This document shows positions 35,339-43,922 of a DNA stretch of 64,000 bases, in pieces. Origin of the DNA: Nonomuraea fuscirosea (GTDB taxonomy: Bacteria > Actinomycetota > Actinomycetes > Streptosporangiales > Streptosporangiaceae). Each line of letters opens with the position of its first letter. Position 1 is the first letter of the stretch. The stretch is taken from positions 1 to 64,000 of the forward strand of contig NZ_PVNG01000016.1 of assembly GCF_003001935.1 (NCBI RefSeq), given 5' to 3'. The translations under genes were made by a program, and so were the position numbers. The notes beneath the pieces were generated by a model. The model made no database searches. It saw only the letters and a program-made list of their open reading frames with translations, and was not told where the DNA came from.

Positions 35339-36041
35339 TCGCGATGAACCCCTCGAAGGCGAGATATTTCAGGATCGTGCCGTAACTGGTGAAACCGGCC
35401 TCCTCGAAGACGGTGAGGTTGTCGTCGGTGGAGACCGGCCGCAGCACGCCGAGCAGGCTCTCCTTCTTGTCGAGGATCTCCTCCGGGCTCAGGCCGGCGT
35501 TGCGTTTGAACCGGTAGTGCAGCGTCGTGATCAGGTCCTCTAGCTGAGCGCCCGGGGCCAGGACCTTGTCGAACATGAAGAAGGCCCCGCCGGGACGGAG
35601 CGCCTGGCAGATCCGGCGCAGCACCTGCCGCCGCTGTCCCGGCGGCAGGAAGTGCATGGTCAGGTACGCGACCACGAAATCGCACGGCTGGAAGGCGATC
35701 TCGGTGAGGTCGCCCGCCACGACCTCGACGTTGCCGAGACCGGCGCAGTGCTCGCGGGCGGCCTCGACCATCGCCGCCTCGCGGTCGACCCCGATCCAGT
35801 GGGTGGCGGCGTTGGCCGGGCCGTGGCCGGCCAGCCGGCGCAGGAGCTGGCCGGTGGCCGAGCCGAGCTCGTAGCCCACCCGGGGCTGGTCGCCGCCGAG
35901 GAAGCACGTGGACAGGTCGCAGACGAGGTCGTGCCCGGCGTCGTAGAGCGGTACGGAGTGACGGGCGTGATCGACGAACACCGCGGGCACGTCGCCGGAG
36001 AAGACCCACGATCCTGGTGAGGTGATGGGAAGGGAGGTCAC
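35331..36041 (-). CDS. SAM-dependent methyltransferase (second of two)
   Basis: A 236-residue class I methyltransferase. The SAM site is VGYELGSATGQLLRRLAG (about residues 54-71), the acidic residue is in WIGVDREAAMVEAA, and the later motif is LRPGGAFFMFDKVLAPGAQ. Overall similarity is to the CmoA/TehB-like group. It is the last gene of the leftward YcaO operon, six bases after the other methyltransferase. GTG start. Likely modifies the peptide product; the position methylated is unknown. Confidence 0.85.
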   Translation of the reverse strand: MTSLPITSPGSWVFSGDVPAVFVDHARHSVPLYDAGHDLVCDLSTCFLGGDQPRVGYELGSATGQLLRRLAGHGPANAATHWIGVDREAAMVEAAREHCAGLGNVEVVAGDLTEIAFQPCDFVVAYLTMHFLPPGQRRQVLRRICQALRPGGAFFMFDKVLAPGAQLEDLITTLHYRFKRNAGLSPEEILDKKESLLGVLRPVSTDDNLTVFEEAGFTSYGTILKYLAFEGFIAIK

Positions 36042-36047
36042 GTCCGG

Positions 36048-36791
36048 TCACGCTTTCCGGTACGCCGAGATGTTACGGGTCGAGGCGGGCGTGAAGGGCG
36101 CCTTGTCCCAGCTCGACCAGCGCTCGTGCGGCCGCATACCGGCGATGCGGGCCATCAGGTCGAGCTCCGACGGCCAGACGTAGCGGACCGCGCCCGGCCG
36201 CAGCTGGACTCCGTCCGTCTCGCTGAGCCTGATGTGGCAGGTCCGCATCTCCTGCGTCACCTGGTTCGCGGTCGAGACGAACAGCGAGACCGCGTCGGGC
36301 TTGACGCCGGAGGTCCAGGCCCTGCCGTTCTCCAGGACGCCACTGGCAGGCGCCATCAGCTCGACGACGAAGAAGCCGCCGGGCGCCAGGTGCGCCGCGA
36401 CGTTCTCGAAGCACCGCACCTGAAGGTCCTGCGTGGTCAGGGCCGACAGCGCGAAACGGGAGATGAAGGCCAGGCCGAACTCGCCGCTCACCTTGACGTC
36501 GGCGAAGTCGCCTTCCACGACGTCGATCTCGTCGCCGCGCGGTTTGGCGCGCAGCTGTTCGAGCATCCAGGGGGAGTTGTCCACGCCGGTCACGGCCAGC
36601 CCGCGGTCGAGCAGCGGGAGGGCGAGCCGGCCGGTGCCGATGCCGAGCTCCAGCACGGCCCGGCCGCCGGCCAGCCCGGCGAGGTAGTCGGCCGCGTCCT
36701 GGGTGTCGGGCTGGTCGCCGAACTCCGCCTCCCAGCGGGCCGACCATTCGGGTCCGTAGGCGACGGCGTTGAGGGCGTCGGCGTCTTTCAT
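36048..36791 (-). CDS. SAM-dependent methyltransferase (first of two)
   Basis: A 247-residue class I methyltransferase of the Methyltransf_25 type: VLELGIGTGRLALPLLDRGLAVTGVDNS for SAM binding and LAPGGFFVVELMAP later. GAAAGGAAAG lies upstream of the ATG. It follows the YcaO gene by 14 bases and precedes the second methyltransferase. Two methyltransferases beside a YcaO also occur in bottromycin-type clusters, but no other bottromycin gene is present. Confidence 0.87.
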   Translation of the reverse strand: MKDADALNAVAYGPEWSARWEAEFGDQPDTQDAADYLAGLAGGRAVLELGIGTGRLALPLLDRGLAVTGVDNSPWMLEQLRAKPRGDEIDVVEGDFADVKVSGEFGLAFISRFALSALTTQDLQVRCFENVAAHLAPGGFFVVELMAPASGVLENGRAWTSGVKPDAVSLFVSTANQVTQEMRTCHIRLSETDGVQLRPGAVRYVWPSELDLMARIAGMRPHERWSSWDKAPFTPASTRNISAYRKA

Positions 36792-36805
36792 CGGGGGCTT
36801 TCCTT

Positions 36806-38968
36806 TCACGCGTGGGGGAGGGGGAAGACGTTCAGCTCTGTCCTGGCGGGCCAGCCGAACTTGGTGGCGGCGTCGCGCAGCCGGTCCGCGCCGAGGTAGG
36901 GGAAGGCGGCGGCGAAGTTTCCGGCCAGTCCGGGGACGAGCGTCCTGGTGACGTGCAGCCCGGCGGCGGCGACGTCCGGCGTGGTGAGGTCGACGGCGAT
37001 CACCTCGTAGCCGGCCCGCTCGACCCGCTGCCGGTAGGTGCGCAGGGAGCGGTCCGGCAGCGCGGGCACGGCCGAGGCCGGGGTGGTGCTCCCGCCGCCG
37101 AGCCGGTCGCGGACGCGTTCGACGGCGCGGGGGTCGAGGTTGACCTGCAGCTGGCATTCCAGGTCGCCGACGTCCCTGAAGTCGGGGCGGAAGCTGTCGA
37201 GGTAGGCGCGGTCGGCTCGCCACTCGTGCATGAAGTGCCGCGTCTTGCGTCCGGCGCGTACGGCCTCCCAGTACAGTCCCGCGGGATCCTGGAGGTCGCG
37301 GGCGATCTCCTGGAGCGTGAGCGCTTCGGCCCAGGCCTTCTCCGCGGCCGGCTCGACGGTGTCGCGGCAGCCGAAACCGATCGTCAGGATCCGCTCCTCG
37401 ACGTGCTCGACGACGCCGGCGATCACGGGGACGCCGAACTCGTTGGGCAGCGGGACGAGCCACGCGCGCTGTCCTTTCGTGCCGTCGAAGAGCGCGGCCA
37501 GGCGCGGCGTCGGCTCCAGGGACGGCAGGGCGGGCAGGTTGGCCCACCAGACCATGGTGGCGTCCCGCTCGATCACCTCTTCGAGCCCCGACCGGACGGC
37601 GTCGTCGAAGGACTTCCCGGCCGCCACACCGGCGTAGTACAGGGGGTTCGTGACGGGCTCGTGGTAGTAGGGGCCGACGTAGTAGTTGCAGTAGGCCAGG
37701 CTGGCGGGCACCCAGACCGGCCGGTCGTGGGTGAGGGAGCGGCCCGCGATCCAGCGCACCGGCAGGCCGGCGTCGAAGCGGACGAAGGGGAACCCGTCCG
37801 CCGCGTACTGGGCCTCGGAGAACAAGACGATCGACTCGGGCGCGACGGCGTTCTCGCCGGCCCGGCGCAGCTCGGCGTAGGACGCCTGGCGTAACCGTTC
37901 GGGCTGGATCCAGTTGGCGCAGTAGCGTTCCACGCTCTCGCCGATCGCCGCCGCCCGCGCGCCTGCCACGTCGCCGAACGTGCTGGCCCCGCACAGGACG
38001 TTGGTGGCCCAGGGGAAGCGCCGGCTCATGTCGGCGACGTCGGCCTGCACGGTGGTCAGAGTTCGCGGGATCGACGGGTCGTGCTCGATGACCCTGGTGG
38101 CCGCCACGATGCCGAGGCGGTCGCCGAGGAGCAGGTCCGTGCCCGTGACGCGGTGGTTGACCACCTCGGGGAACGGGCCGGCCGGCAGGGGCAGGAACGG
38201 GTGGAGCCGGATCTCCGGCCCCGCCGGGTCCACCTCGATCTCGTTGCCGGCCAGGGCGCAGGGCTCGCCGGCCAGCCAGCGGCGCAGCTCGGCCAGGAAC
38301 AGCGACACGAGCCAGGTCAGCACGTCCGGGGGAGGGGGACGCAGGCCGCCGGTCAGCGACGGCCGCAGCAGCGCCTCGGCGAGGTCCGGCCGCTGCGTCA
38401 CGCAGGCCCGGCGGGTCAGCAGATCCCGGTAGGGCGCGCTGCGGCCGGGCTCGACGGCCGGGCCGAAGTAGCACCTGCCCTGGTCCAGGAAGAAACAGCT
38501 CCACGCTCCGGTACGGCGATCGTCCACCCGCGCCAGCAGTTCGGGGTCGAACCGCGTGCTCAGCAGCGCCATCGGCCGGTCGTGCGGAACGTCGTCGTCG
38601 AGGAACCCGATCTGTTCACCGGGCGCGGCGAGCGCCGTGACGATGGGACGCAGGGCGGCATCGGTGAGAAGCACCGGGGCCTGCGAAGTCTGTGCGGTCT
38701 CGGCAGGAGGTGCCGAGGTGGGCGGGGATTCGGCGGGGGAGAACGGAGCAGGGGGCTCGATGAGGGAGCCGGTCGAAGTGAGCAGGGCAGCCAGCTCCGG
38801 CCACGGCGGAGACGCATCCGGTGATGTCGCGGCGAGATCTTCGAGGGCGCGGACGACCTCCGTCGCGGGCCGTCCGATCTCGAACATCCGGCCGTCCGGC
38901 GTGATGAGCACGGCCGCGTCCGCGCCAAGCGCACGTACGTCCACGTTGACTCTCGGAAGGTGTGTCAA
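36806..38968 (-). CDS. Stand-alone YcaO-domain RiPP enzyme
   Basis: A 720-residue protein. The YcaO domain spans about residues 300-715. ATP/Mg landmarks include GARAAAIGESVERYCANW and GKSFDDAVRSGLEEVIERDATMVWW (the E-X2-ER-D motif), with VPASLAYCNYY between. The N-terminal 280 residues carry a region resembling cyclodehydratase partner domains but no clear ThiF/E1 domain or CxxC zinc pairs. YcaO enzymes activate peptide backbone amides to make azolines, thioamides or amidines. It ends PLPHA, not a clear PxPxP. TTG start with GAAGGA in front. A 29-residue peptide gene lies 69 bases upstream. Confidence 0.9.
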   Translation of the reverse strand: MTHLPRVNVDVRALGADAAVLITPDGRMFEIGRPATEVVRALEDLAATSPDASPPWPELAALLTSTGSLIEPPAPFSPAESPPTSAPPAETAQTSQAPVLLTDAALRPIVTALAAPGEQIGFLDDDVPHDRPMALLSTRFDPELLARVDDRRTGAWSCFFLDQGRCYFGPAVEPGRSAPYRDLLTRRACVTQRPDLAEALLRPSLTGGLRPPPPDVLTWLVSLFLAELRRWLAGEPCALAGNEIEVDPAGPEIRLHPFLPLPAGPFPEVVNHRVTGTDLLLGDRLGIVAATRVIEHDPSIPRTLTTVQADVADMSRRFPWATNVLCGASTFGDVAGARAAAIGESVERYCANWIQPERLRQASYAELRRAGENAVAPESIVLFSEAQYAADGFPFVRFDAGLPVRWIAGRSLTHDRPVWVPASLAYCNYYVGPYYHEPVTNPLYYAGVAAGKSFDDAVRSGLEEVIERDATMVWWANLPALPSLEPTPRLAALFDGTKGQRAWLVPLPNEFGVPVIAGVVEHVEERILTIGFGCRDTVEPAAEKAWAEALTLQEIARDLQDPAGLYWEAVRAGRKTRHFMHEWRADRAYLDSFRPDFRDVGDLECQLQVNLDPRAVERVRDRLGGGSTTPASAVPALPDRSLRTYRQRVERAGYEVIAVDLTTPDVAAAGLHVTRTLVPGLAGNFAAAFPYLGADRLRDAATKFGWPARTELNVFPLPHA

Positions 38969-39037
38969 GATCGCATCCTTCGCGTCGCAGGGCCCCGTGA
39001 GGCCGGATGCGGGCCGGCCCCACGGGTCTCACCTCGA

Positions 39038-39127
39038 TCAGCTCCAGCGGAAGGCGCGGAAGCCCGTGCTGTGGTTGTGCGGCGCGACGGTGTCGCGACG
39101 CCGCTCGGCGCTGATTTCACGGATCAT
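39038..39127 (-). CDS. 29-residue peptide, candidate RiPP precursor
   Basis: A very small gene with the strongest ribosome site of the region (AAGGAGG, seven bases before the ATG). It begins MIREISAERRRDTV and ends APHNHSTGFRAFRWS. Two histidines flank an asparagine (His17, His19), followed by Ser20-Thr21-Gly and an aromatic/basic end. It sits exactly between the two-gene ABC transporter and the YcaO gene in one operon. Ser/Thr next to histidine would give oxazoline-imidazole ligands, which is attractive for metal binding but is inference. No known precursor family is recognised. Confidence 0.7.
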   Translation of the reverse strand: MIREISAERRRDTVAPHNHSTGFRAFRWS

Positions 39128-39152
39128 GTGCTGACCTCCTTCCTGTGGGTGG

Positions 39153-40886
39153 TTATCGCAGCTGGTGGCGGACCAGCCGGGCGTAGGTGCCGCCGGCTGC
39201 CACCAGCTCCGCGTGCGTGCCGACCTCGGCCACCTCGCCGCGGTCGAGCACGATCAAGCGGTCGGCGGTGCGGATCGTGGAGAGCCGGTGGGCCACCAGC
39301 AGAGTGGTCCGGCCGGCGCGGACCCGGGCCATGGCCAGGCCCAGCAGCCGCTCGCTCTCCGCGTCCACGTTGGAGACGGGCTCGTCGAGGATGAGGACGG
39401 GCGCGTCGCGCAGCAGCGCGCGGGCGATGGCGATGCGCTGCCGCTGCCCGCCCGAGACCCGCGCCCCCCATTCGCCGACGACGGTGTCGTAACCGTCGGG
39501 AAGCTCCTCGGTGATGAAGTCGTGCGCCAGCGCGGCCCTGGCGGCGGTCTCGATCTCCTCCCGGCTCGCGCCGGGCCTGCCCAGCGCGATGTTCTCGGCG
39601 ACCGTCCGGTTGAGCAGGTAGATCTCCTGCGGGACCACGCAGATCAGCTCGCGCAGCTCCTGGTCGGCCAGGTCACGCAGGTCGTGCCCGGCGACGCGCA
39701 CCGAGCCCGCCTCCGGGTCCCAGAAGCGGAGCAGCAGGTTGGTGAGCGTGGACTTGCCCGCGCCGGAGTGTCCCACCAGCGCGACCGTCTCCCCGGCGGC
39801 GATGTCGAACGTGACGCCGGACACGGCCGGCGGGAGGCCGGGGCCGTACCGGAAGGAGACGTCGCGGAAGGAGACGCCGAGCGCCGCCGGCCGGGCGGGC
39901 AGCGGCGCCGGCGCGGCCGGTTCCGGGGCCATGGCCGGCGCGTGGACGACAGCGAAGACGCGTTCGCCCGCTGCGGCGACCACGCCGAGCTCACGTGCGG
40001 CGTCGCCGAGTTTGGTGACGGGCGCCAGCGCGGCGGCGGCCAGGACCACCGCGGCCGGATACAGCGCGACCGGCATCGCGCCGGCGGCGACCAGGACGGC
40101 CGAACCGGCCAGCACGCCGACGACTCCCAGGCCGATCAGCAGGTCGGTCGCGGCACGTTCGGCGCCGACCCGGCGGGCGTGGGCCAGCTGCGCCTCGTGC
40201 AGGTCGCGGCCGTGGGCGCCGAGCCGGACCAGGAAGCGCTCCTCCTGGCCGAAGGCGGCGATCTCGCGCAGCCCCTGCACGCCGTCCACGGCGGTGGCGT
40301 TGAGCCGGCCGAGCCGTAGCCGCCACGCGCGGCCCTGCACGGTGGCCCGCCCGCGCAGCCAGGCGGGGACGAAGGCCACCAGGCCGGCGACCGGCAGGAC
40401 GACGAGGGCCAGCGCCGGGTGGATGAACGACAGGGCCGCCACCGACCCGGCCGGCACCACGACCGCGACGCACAGCGGGCTCAGGGTGTGGGCGAAGAAC
40501 ACCTCCAGCCGCTCGACGTCGTCCATGACCGTCGCGGCCAGGTCGCCGGAGCGGTGCCCCTTGGGGTGCGCGGGCGCGATCCGCTCGAAGCCCACGTACA
40601 GCCGCTCCCTGATGTCGACCAGTATCCGGAAGGCCATGTCGTGGGCGAGGTGCGACTCCACGAAGGCCAGCACCGCGCGGGGGAGCACCAGGCAGGCCAG
40701 CACGATCAGCCCGGGACGCAGCTGGGCGACCCCCGCGCCGGTGATCGCGGCGCCGGCCACCCAGGCGCCGGCCGCGGCGATCGCCACGGTAAGGGCCTGG
40801 TCCAGCACGCCGCTGCCGATCGCGCCGGCCAGGTGCAGCCGGTAGGGCCGCACCACGGACAGCAGGGGACGCAGTCCGGAGATCAT
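39153..40886 (-). CDS. Half-ABC transporter with fused membrane domain (second)
   Basis: A 577-residue type IV (exporter-fold) ABC protein: six helices in residues 1-310, then Walker A GHSGAGKST, signature VSGGQRQR and Walker B VLILDEPVSN. The usual catalytic Glu after Walker B is present (DEPVS). ATG overlaps the stop of the first half (ATGA), so they form a heterodimer. In siderophore clusters such pairs either export the product or, like IrtAB and YbtPQ, import the loaded metallophore. Confidence 0.9.
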   Translation of the reverse strand: MISGLRPLLSVVRPYRLHLAGAIGSGVLDQALTVAIAAAGAWVAGAAITGAGVAQLRPGLIVLACLVLPRAVLAFVESHLAHDMAFRILVDIRERLYVGFERIAPAHPKGHRSGDLAATVMDDVERLEVFFAHTLSPLCVAVVVPAGSVAALSFIHPALALVVLPVAGLVAFVPAWLRGRATVQGRAWRLRLGRLNATAVDGVQGLREIAAFGQEERFLVRLGAHGRDLHEAQLAHARRVGAERAATDLLIGLGVVGVLAGSAVLVAAGAMPVALYPAAVVLAAAALAPVTKLGDAARELGVVAAAGERVFAVVHAPAMAPEPAAPAPLPARPAALGVSFRDVSFRYGPGLPPAVSGVTFDIAAGETVALVGHSGAGKSTLTNLLLRFWDPEAGSVRVAGHDLRDLADQELRELICVVPQEIYLLNRTVAENIALGRPGASREEIETAARAALAHDFITEELPDGYDTVVGEWGARVSGGQRQRIAIARALLRDAPVLILDEPVSNVDAESERLLGLAMARVRAGRTTLLVAHRLSTIRTADRLIVLDRGEVAEVGTHAELVAAGGTYARLVRHQLR

Positions 40887-42598
40887 CGGCTCACCGCCTG
40901 CGCCGCCACCAGCCGCTGGTAACCGGCCGAGCGTTCGAGCAGCTCGGAGTGGGTGCCGGCGGCGGCGACCCGGCCGTGGTCGAGCAGCAGGATGCGGTCG
41001 GCGTCGCGTACGGTCGACAGCCGGTGGGCGATGACCAGCGTGGTACGACCGGCGGCCAGCCGGTCGAGGGCCCGCTGGATCTGCGCCTCGTTGGCCGAGT
41101 CGATGCTGGAGGTGGCCTCGTCCAGGACGAGGATCGGCGCGTCCTTGAGCAGCGCGCGGGCGATGGCGACGCGCTGCCGTTCCCCGCCCGACAGGGTGAC
41201 GCCGCGCTCGCCGACCACGGTGTCGTACCCGTCGGGCAGCCTGGCGATGAAGTCGTGGGCGCCGGCGGCGGCCGCGGCCGCTTCCACCTGGCCGGCGTCG
41301 GCGTCGGGCCGGCCGAGCAGGAGGTTGTCGCGGACCGTGCCGTGGAAGAGGTACGTGTCCTGGGCCACTACGGCGATCAGGCCGCGCAACCGCGCCAGAG
41401 ACAACTCCCTGACGTCGTGCCCGCCGAGCAGGACGCGGCCCGATCTGGGGTCGAAGAAGCGCAGCAGCAGCGAGACGATCGTGCTCTTGCCCGCGCCCGA
41501 CCGGCCGACGATCGCGACCGTGCGGCCTTCCTCCACCGCGAACGACAGGTCCGAGACGACGTCCCGCCCGTCGCGGTAGCCGAAGGACACGCGGTCGAAC
41601 GAGATCGACGCGGACACCGGCGGCGGCTGCGGACGGCGCGCCTCGGTGACCGCGGGCTCGGCGTCGAGCAGTTCGAAGATCCCGCCGGCGGCGGAGATCG
41701 CCGGGTAGGCGGAGTGGTAGGCCTTCTGCAGCTCCTCCAGCGGCCGGAACGCCTCGCGGGCCAGGAGCAGGACCAGCAGCAGGCCCAGCACGTCGAGCTG
41801 CCCGCCGGCCAGCCGTACGGCGCCGAGCCCGATCGCGAGGCAGACGCCCGCGACCGACAGCAGCCCCATCGCGCCGGTGCGCAGGTTGGCCACCGCCACG
41901 AAGCCGATCGAGGCCCGGTAGAAGTCGTGGGATTCGCGCGCCAGCTCCCGGCCGCGCTCGCGGCTGACCCCGAACGCCTTCAACGTCGTCATGCCTTGCA
42001 GCACGTCGAGATATTCGGCGCCGAGCCGCCGCCACAGTCCCCAGAACCAGCCCGCCCGTTCGGCCTGGAGGCGCCGGGCGAGCAGCGGGGTCGCGGTGAT
42101 CGCGAGCGCTCCGGCGAACAGCACGCCGCCGATGACCGGATCGACGAGGACGAGCCCGGTCAGGATCGCCAGCGCGCCGAGGGCGGCGCCGAGCAGCTGG
42201 GACAGGAAGCGGCTGACGTACACGTCGATCTTCTCCACGCCGTCGACCACCGTCGCCTGGGTGGCGCCCGTCCGGTTGGCCGCGGTGTAGCCGGGTCCCA
42301 GCTCGAAGAGCCTGGCGTACAGGCGCCGGCGCAGGGAGTCCTTCACCGCCCGCCCGGTGGTCACGACGACCAGCTCGCCCGCCCAGAGCAGGGCCGCCCT
42401 GGTCACCAGCATGACCGCGACGACGGCGAGCGGAACGAGCACGCCCTGCCACGGTGCGCCGGCGAACACGACGGCCAGGGCCTGGGCGATCGCGATGCCC
42501 TGGCCGACGTGGGTGGCGGTGACGGCGAGCGTCACCGCCGTGCCGAGCGCCAGCCGGCCGGGCACGGCGGCGGCCAGACGTAACAGCCGGGGCGTCAT
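40883..42598 (-). CDS. Half-ABC transporter with fused membrane domain (first)
   Basis: A 571-residue partner with six helices and Walker A GRSGAGKST, signature LSGGERQR and Walker B ILVLDEATSSID. The membrane part, with YLDVLQGMTTLKAFGVSRERG, resembles the CydD/CydC-like branch. I start it at ATG 42598: an ATG further upstream would put the Zur-like box (42631-42645) inside the gene. It is the first gene of the leftward operon that continues through the peptide, YcaO and methyltransferases. Confidence 0.9.
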   Translation of the reverse strand: MTPRLLRLAAAVPGRLALGTAVTLAVTATHVGQGIAIAQALAVVFAGAPWQGVLVPLAVVAVMLVTRAALLWAGELVVVTTGRAVKDSLRRRLYARLFELGPGYTAANRTGATQATVVDGVEKIDVYVSRFLSQLLGAALGALAILTGLVLVDPVIGGVLFAGALAITATPLLARRLQAERAGWFWGLWRRLGAEYLDVLQGMTTLKAFGVSRERGRELARESHDFYRASIGFVAVANLRTGAMGLLSVAGVCLAIGLGAVRLAGGQLDVLGLLLVLLLAREAFRPLEELQKAYHSAYPAISAAGGIFELLDAEPAVTEARRPQPPPVSASISFDRVSFGYRDGRDVVSDLSFAVEEGRTVAIVGRSGAGKSTIVSLLLRFFDPRSGRVLLGGHDVRELSLARLRGLIAVVAQDTYLFHGTVRDNLLLGRPDADAGQVEAAAAAAGAHDFIARLPDGYDTVVGERGVTLSGGERQRVAIARALLKDAPILVLDEATSSIDSANEAQIQRALDRLAAGRTTLVIAHRLSTVRDADRILLLDHGRVAAAGTHSELLERSAGYQRLVAAQAVSR

Positions 42599-42630
42599 CG
42601 GGGCAACCCGTTGCCGAGTCGACGCGGGTT

Positions 42631-42645
42631 TGATAACCGTTGTCA
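42631..42645. promoter_or_regulatory. Zur-like box in the divergent RiPP/importer promoter
   Basis: TGATAACCGTTGTCA is symmetrical in 13 of 15 positions and differs from the box at 17577 only at one base. It lies between the divergent ABC half-transporter (start 42598) and the FecB-type gene (start 42702), so a single site would control both the YcaO operon and the importer operon. Confidence 0.75.
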
Positions 42646-42701
42646 TGTTCAAGGACGCTAACCCGGCATCGACGGGTGCGCAACAGTTGCGGAGGAAAAG
42701 G

Positions 42702-43922
42702 ATGAAACGCTTATTGTGTGTGCTTCTGGCCGTCGGGCTCGCCGCCTGCGGAACCGCCGGTCCTCCGCCGAGGGCGGCTCCGGACCGCCCCGGCTGCGTG
42801 ACGGACTTCTCCGCCGAGCAGGACTACTTCCCCCACCGGGTGCGGGCCGAGTACGCCCAGGGCTGGCAGGTCCGCTACGAGCGCTCGTACAAGGTGCTGA
42901 AGACGACGGTGCAGGCGGCCGGTGGGCACGCCGAGGCCGGCAGCCGCGAGATCGACAGCACCTACGTGCTCCTGCGGTGCGGCGCGCCACGGCCGGAGCT
43001 GACCGGCGAGCTGGCGGGCGCCACCGTCATCGAGGTGCCCGTCAACACGATGGTCGACGGCGGCAGCGTTCTGTACGCGGCGCTGGAGAAGCTGGGCCGG
43101 GCCGACGCGCTGACCGGCTCCGCCGAACCGTTCATCGGTGACGTCGAGGCGCCCTACTTGCCCAGGATCGCCGAGCGGATCAAGGGGGGCAAAGTCGCGG
43201 AGATCGGCTACGAGGTCAACTACGAGGCCCTGGCCGACGCCGACCCCGACTTCTACACCAACTACGCCGGGGACGACCAGACCTTCAGCAAGATCGAAGA
43301 GCTCGGCATCCCCGTCGTCTACTACTTCCCGTACACCGAAACGCCGCTCGGCGCGGCCGAGCAGATCAAGTTCCTGTCCCTCTTCTTCGACGCCGAGCAG
43401 CGGGCCCAGCAGGTGTTCGACCCGATCGAGGAGCGCTACACGAAGCTGCGCGCCCGGATCGACGCCTACGTCGCCGGCAAGGAGAAGCCCAAGGTGCTGA
43501 TCGGCGCCGTCGGCGAGTCGGGAACGGTCACCACCAGGCAGCGCGAGCGGTTCGAGCCGCAGCTCATCCGCGCGGCCGGCGCGGAGCCGGTGCCCGACCT
43601 GCCCGGCGGCGGCATCGCGGCCCTGTCGCTGGAGCGGTTCCTCGACGCTGGGGCGGACGCCGACCACTGGATGGACCTGGTCTTCTTCCCCAAGCACCGG
43701 ACGGGGGCCGACTACATCGCCGCCGACGACCGGCTCGCCCGCCTGCCCGCCCTGAAGAGCGGCAGGACCTTCCACCGCGTCGGGGCGCGCGGCTCCGACT
43801 ACTTCCTCAACGGCGCGCTGGAGGCGGACCTGATCCTGCGCGACCTGGTGCACCTCCTGCACCCCGACCTCCTGAGGAGCGGCGATGACCTCCAGTTCGT
43901 CAAGCGTGTCCCGGCCGAGTAG
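42702..43922 (+). CDS. Second metallophore binding lipoprotein, FecB type
   Basis: A 406-residue lipoprotein (lipobox LAAC, Cys at about residue 16). It differs from the shorter FecB-type protein at 33066: DFSAEQDYFPHRVRAEYAQGWQVRYERSYKVLK at the mature N-terminus is typical of a distinct group of class III binding proteins. GGAGGAAAAG precedes the ATG. It overlaps the permease start by 38 bases. It probably binds the chelate made by the divergent YcaO operon. Confidence 0.87.
   Translation: MKRLLCVLLAVGLAACGTAGPPPRAAPDRPGCVTDFSAEQDYFPHRVRAEYAQGWQVRYERSYKVLKTTVQAAGGHAEAGSREIDSTYVLLRCGAPRPELTGELAGATVIEVPVNTMVDGGSVLYAALEKLGRADALTGSAEPFIGDVEAPYLPRIAERIKGGKVAEIGYEVNYEALADADPDFYTNYAGDDQTFSKIEELGIPVVYYFPYTETPLGAAEQIKFLSLFFDAEQRAQQVFDPIEERYTKLRARIDAYVAGKEKPKVLIGAVGESGTVTTRQRERFEPQLIRAAGAEPVPDLPGGGIAALSLERFLDAGADADHWMDLVFFPKHRTGADYIAADDRLARLPALKSGRTFHRVGARGSDYFLNGALEADLILRDLVHLLHPDLLRSGDDLQFVKRVPAE

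Noticed and set aside
36048..39127. Calling the YcaO/methyltransferase operon a bottromycin cluster
   Set aside because: No second YcaO, no P450, no aminopeptidase or amidohydrolase, and the small peptide lacks the bottromycin GPVV-type N-terminal core.
40949..42583. 544-codon open frame opposite the ABC half-transporter
   Set aside because: No recognisable domain, antisense to a conserved protein; a GC-skew shadow.
42598..42652. Upstream ATG for the first half-transporter
   Set aside because: It would place the palindromic Zur-like box inside the coding sequence, has no ribosome site, and adds a non-conserved tail.
39153..42683. One 1176-codon open frame spanning both ABC half-transporters
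   Set aside because: The first half is a meaningless reading of the upstream transporter gene; the real second transporter starts at 40886, overlapping the first gene's stop.
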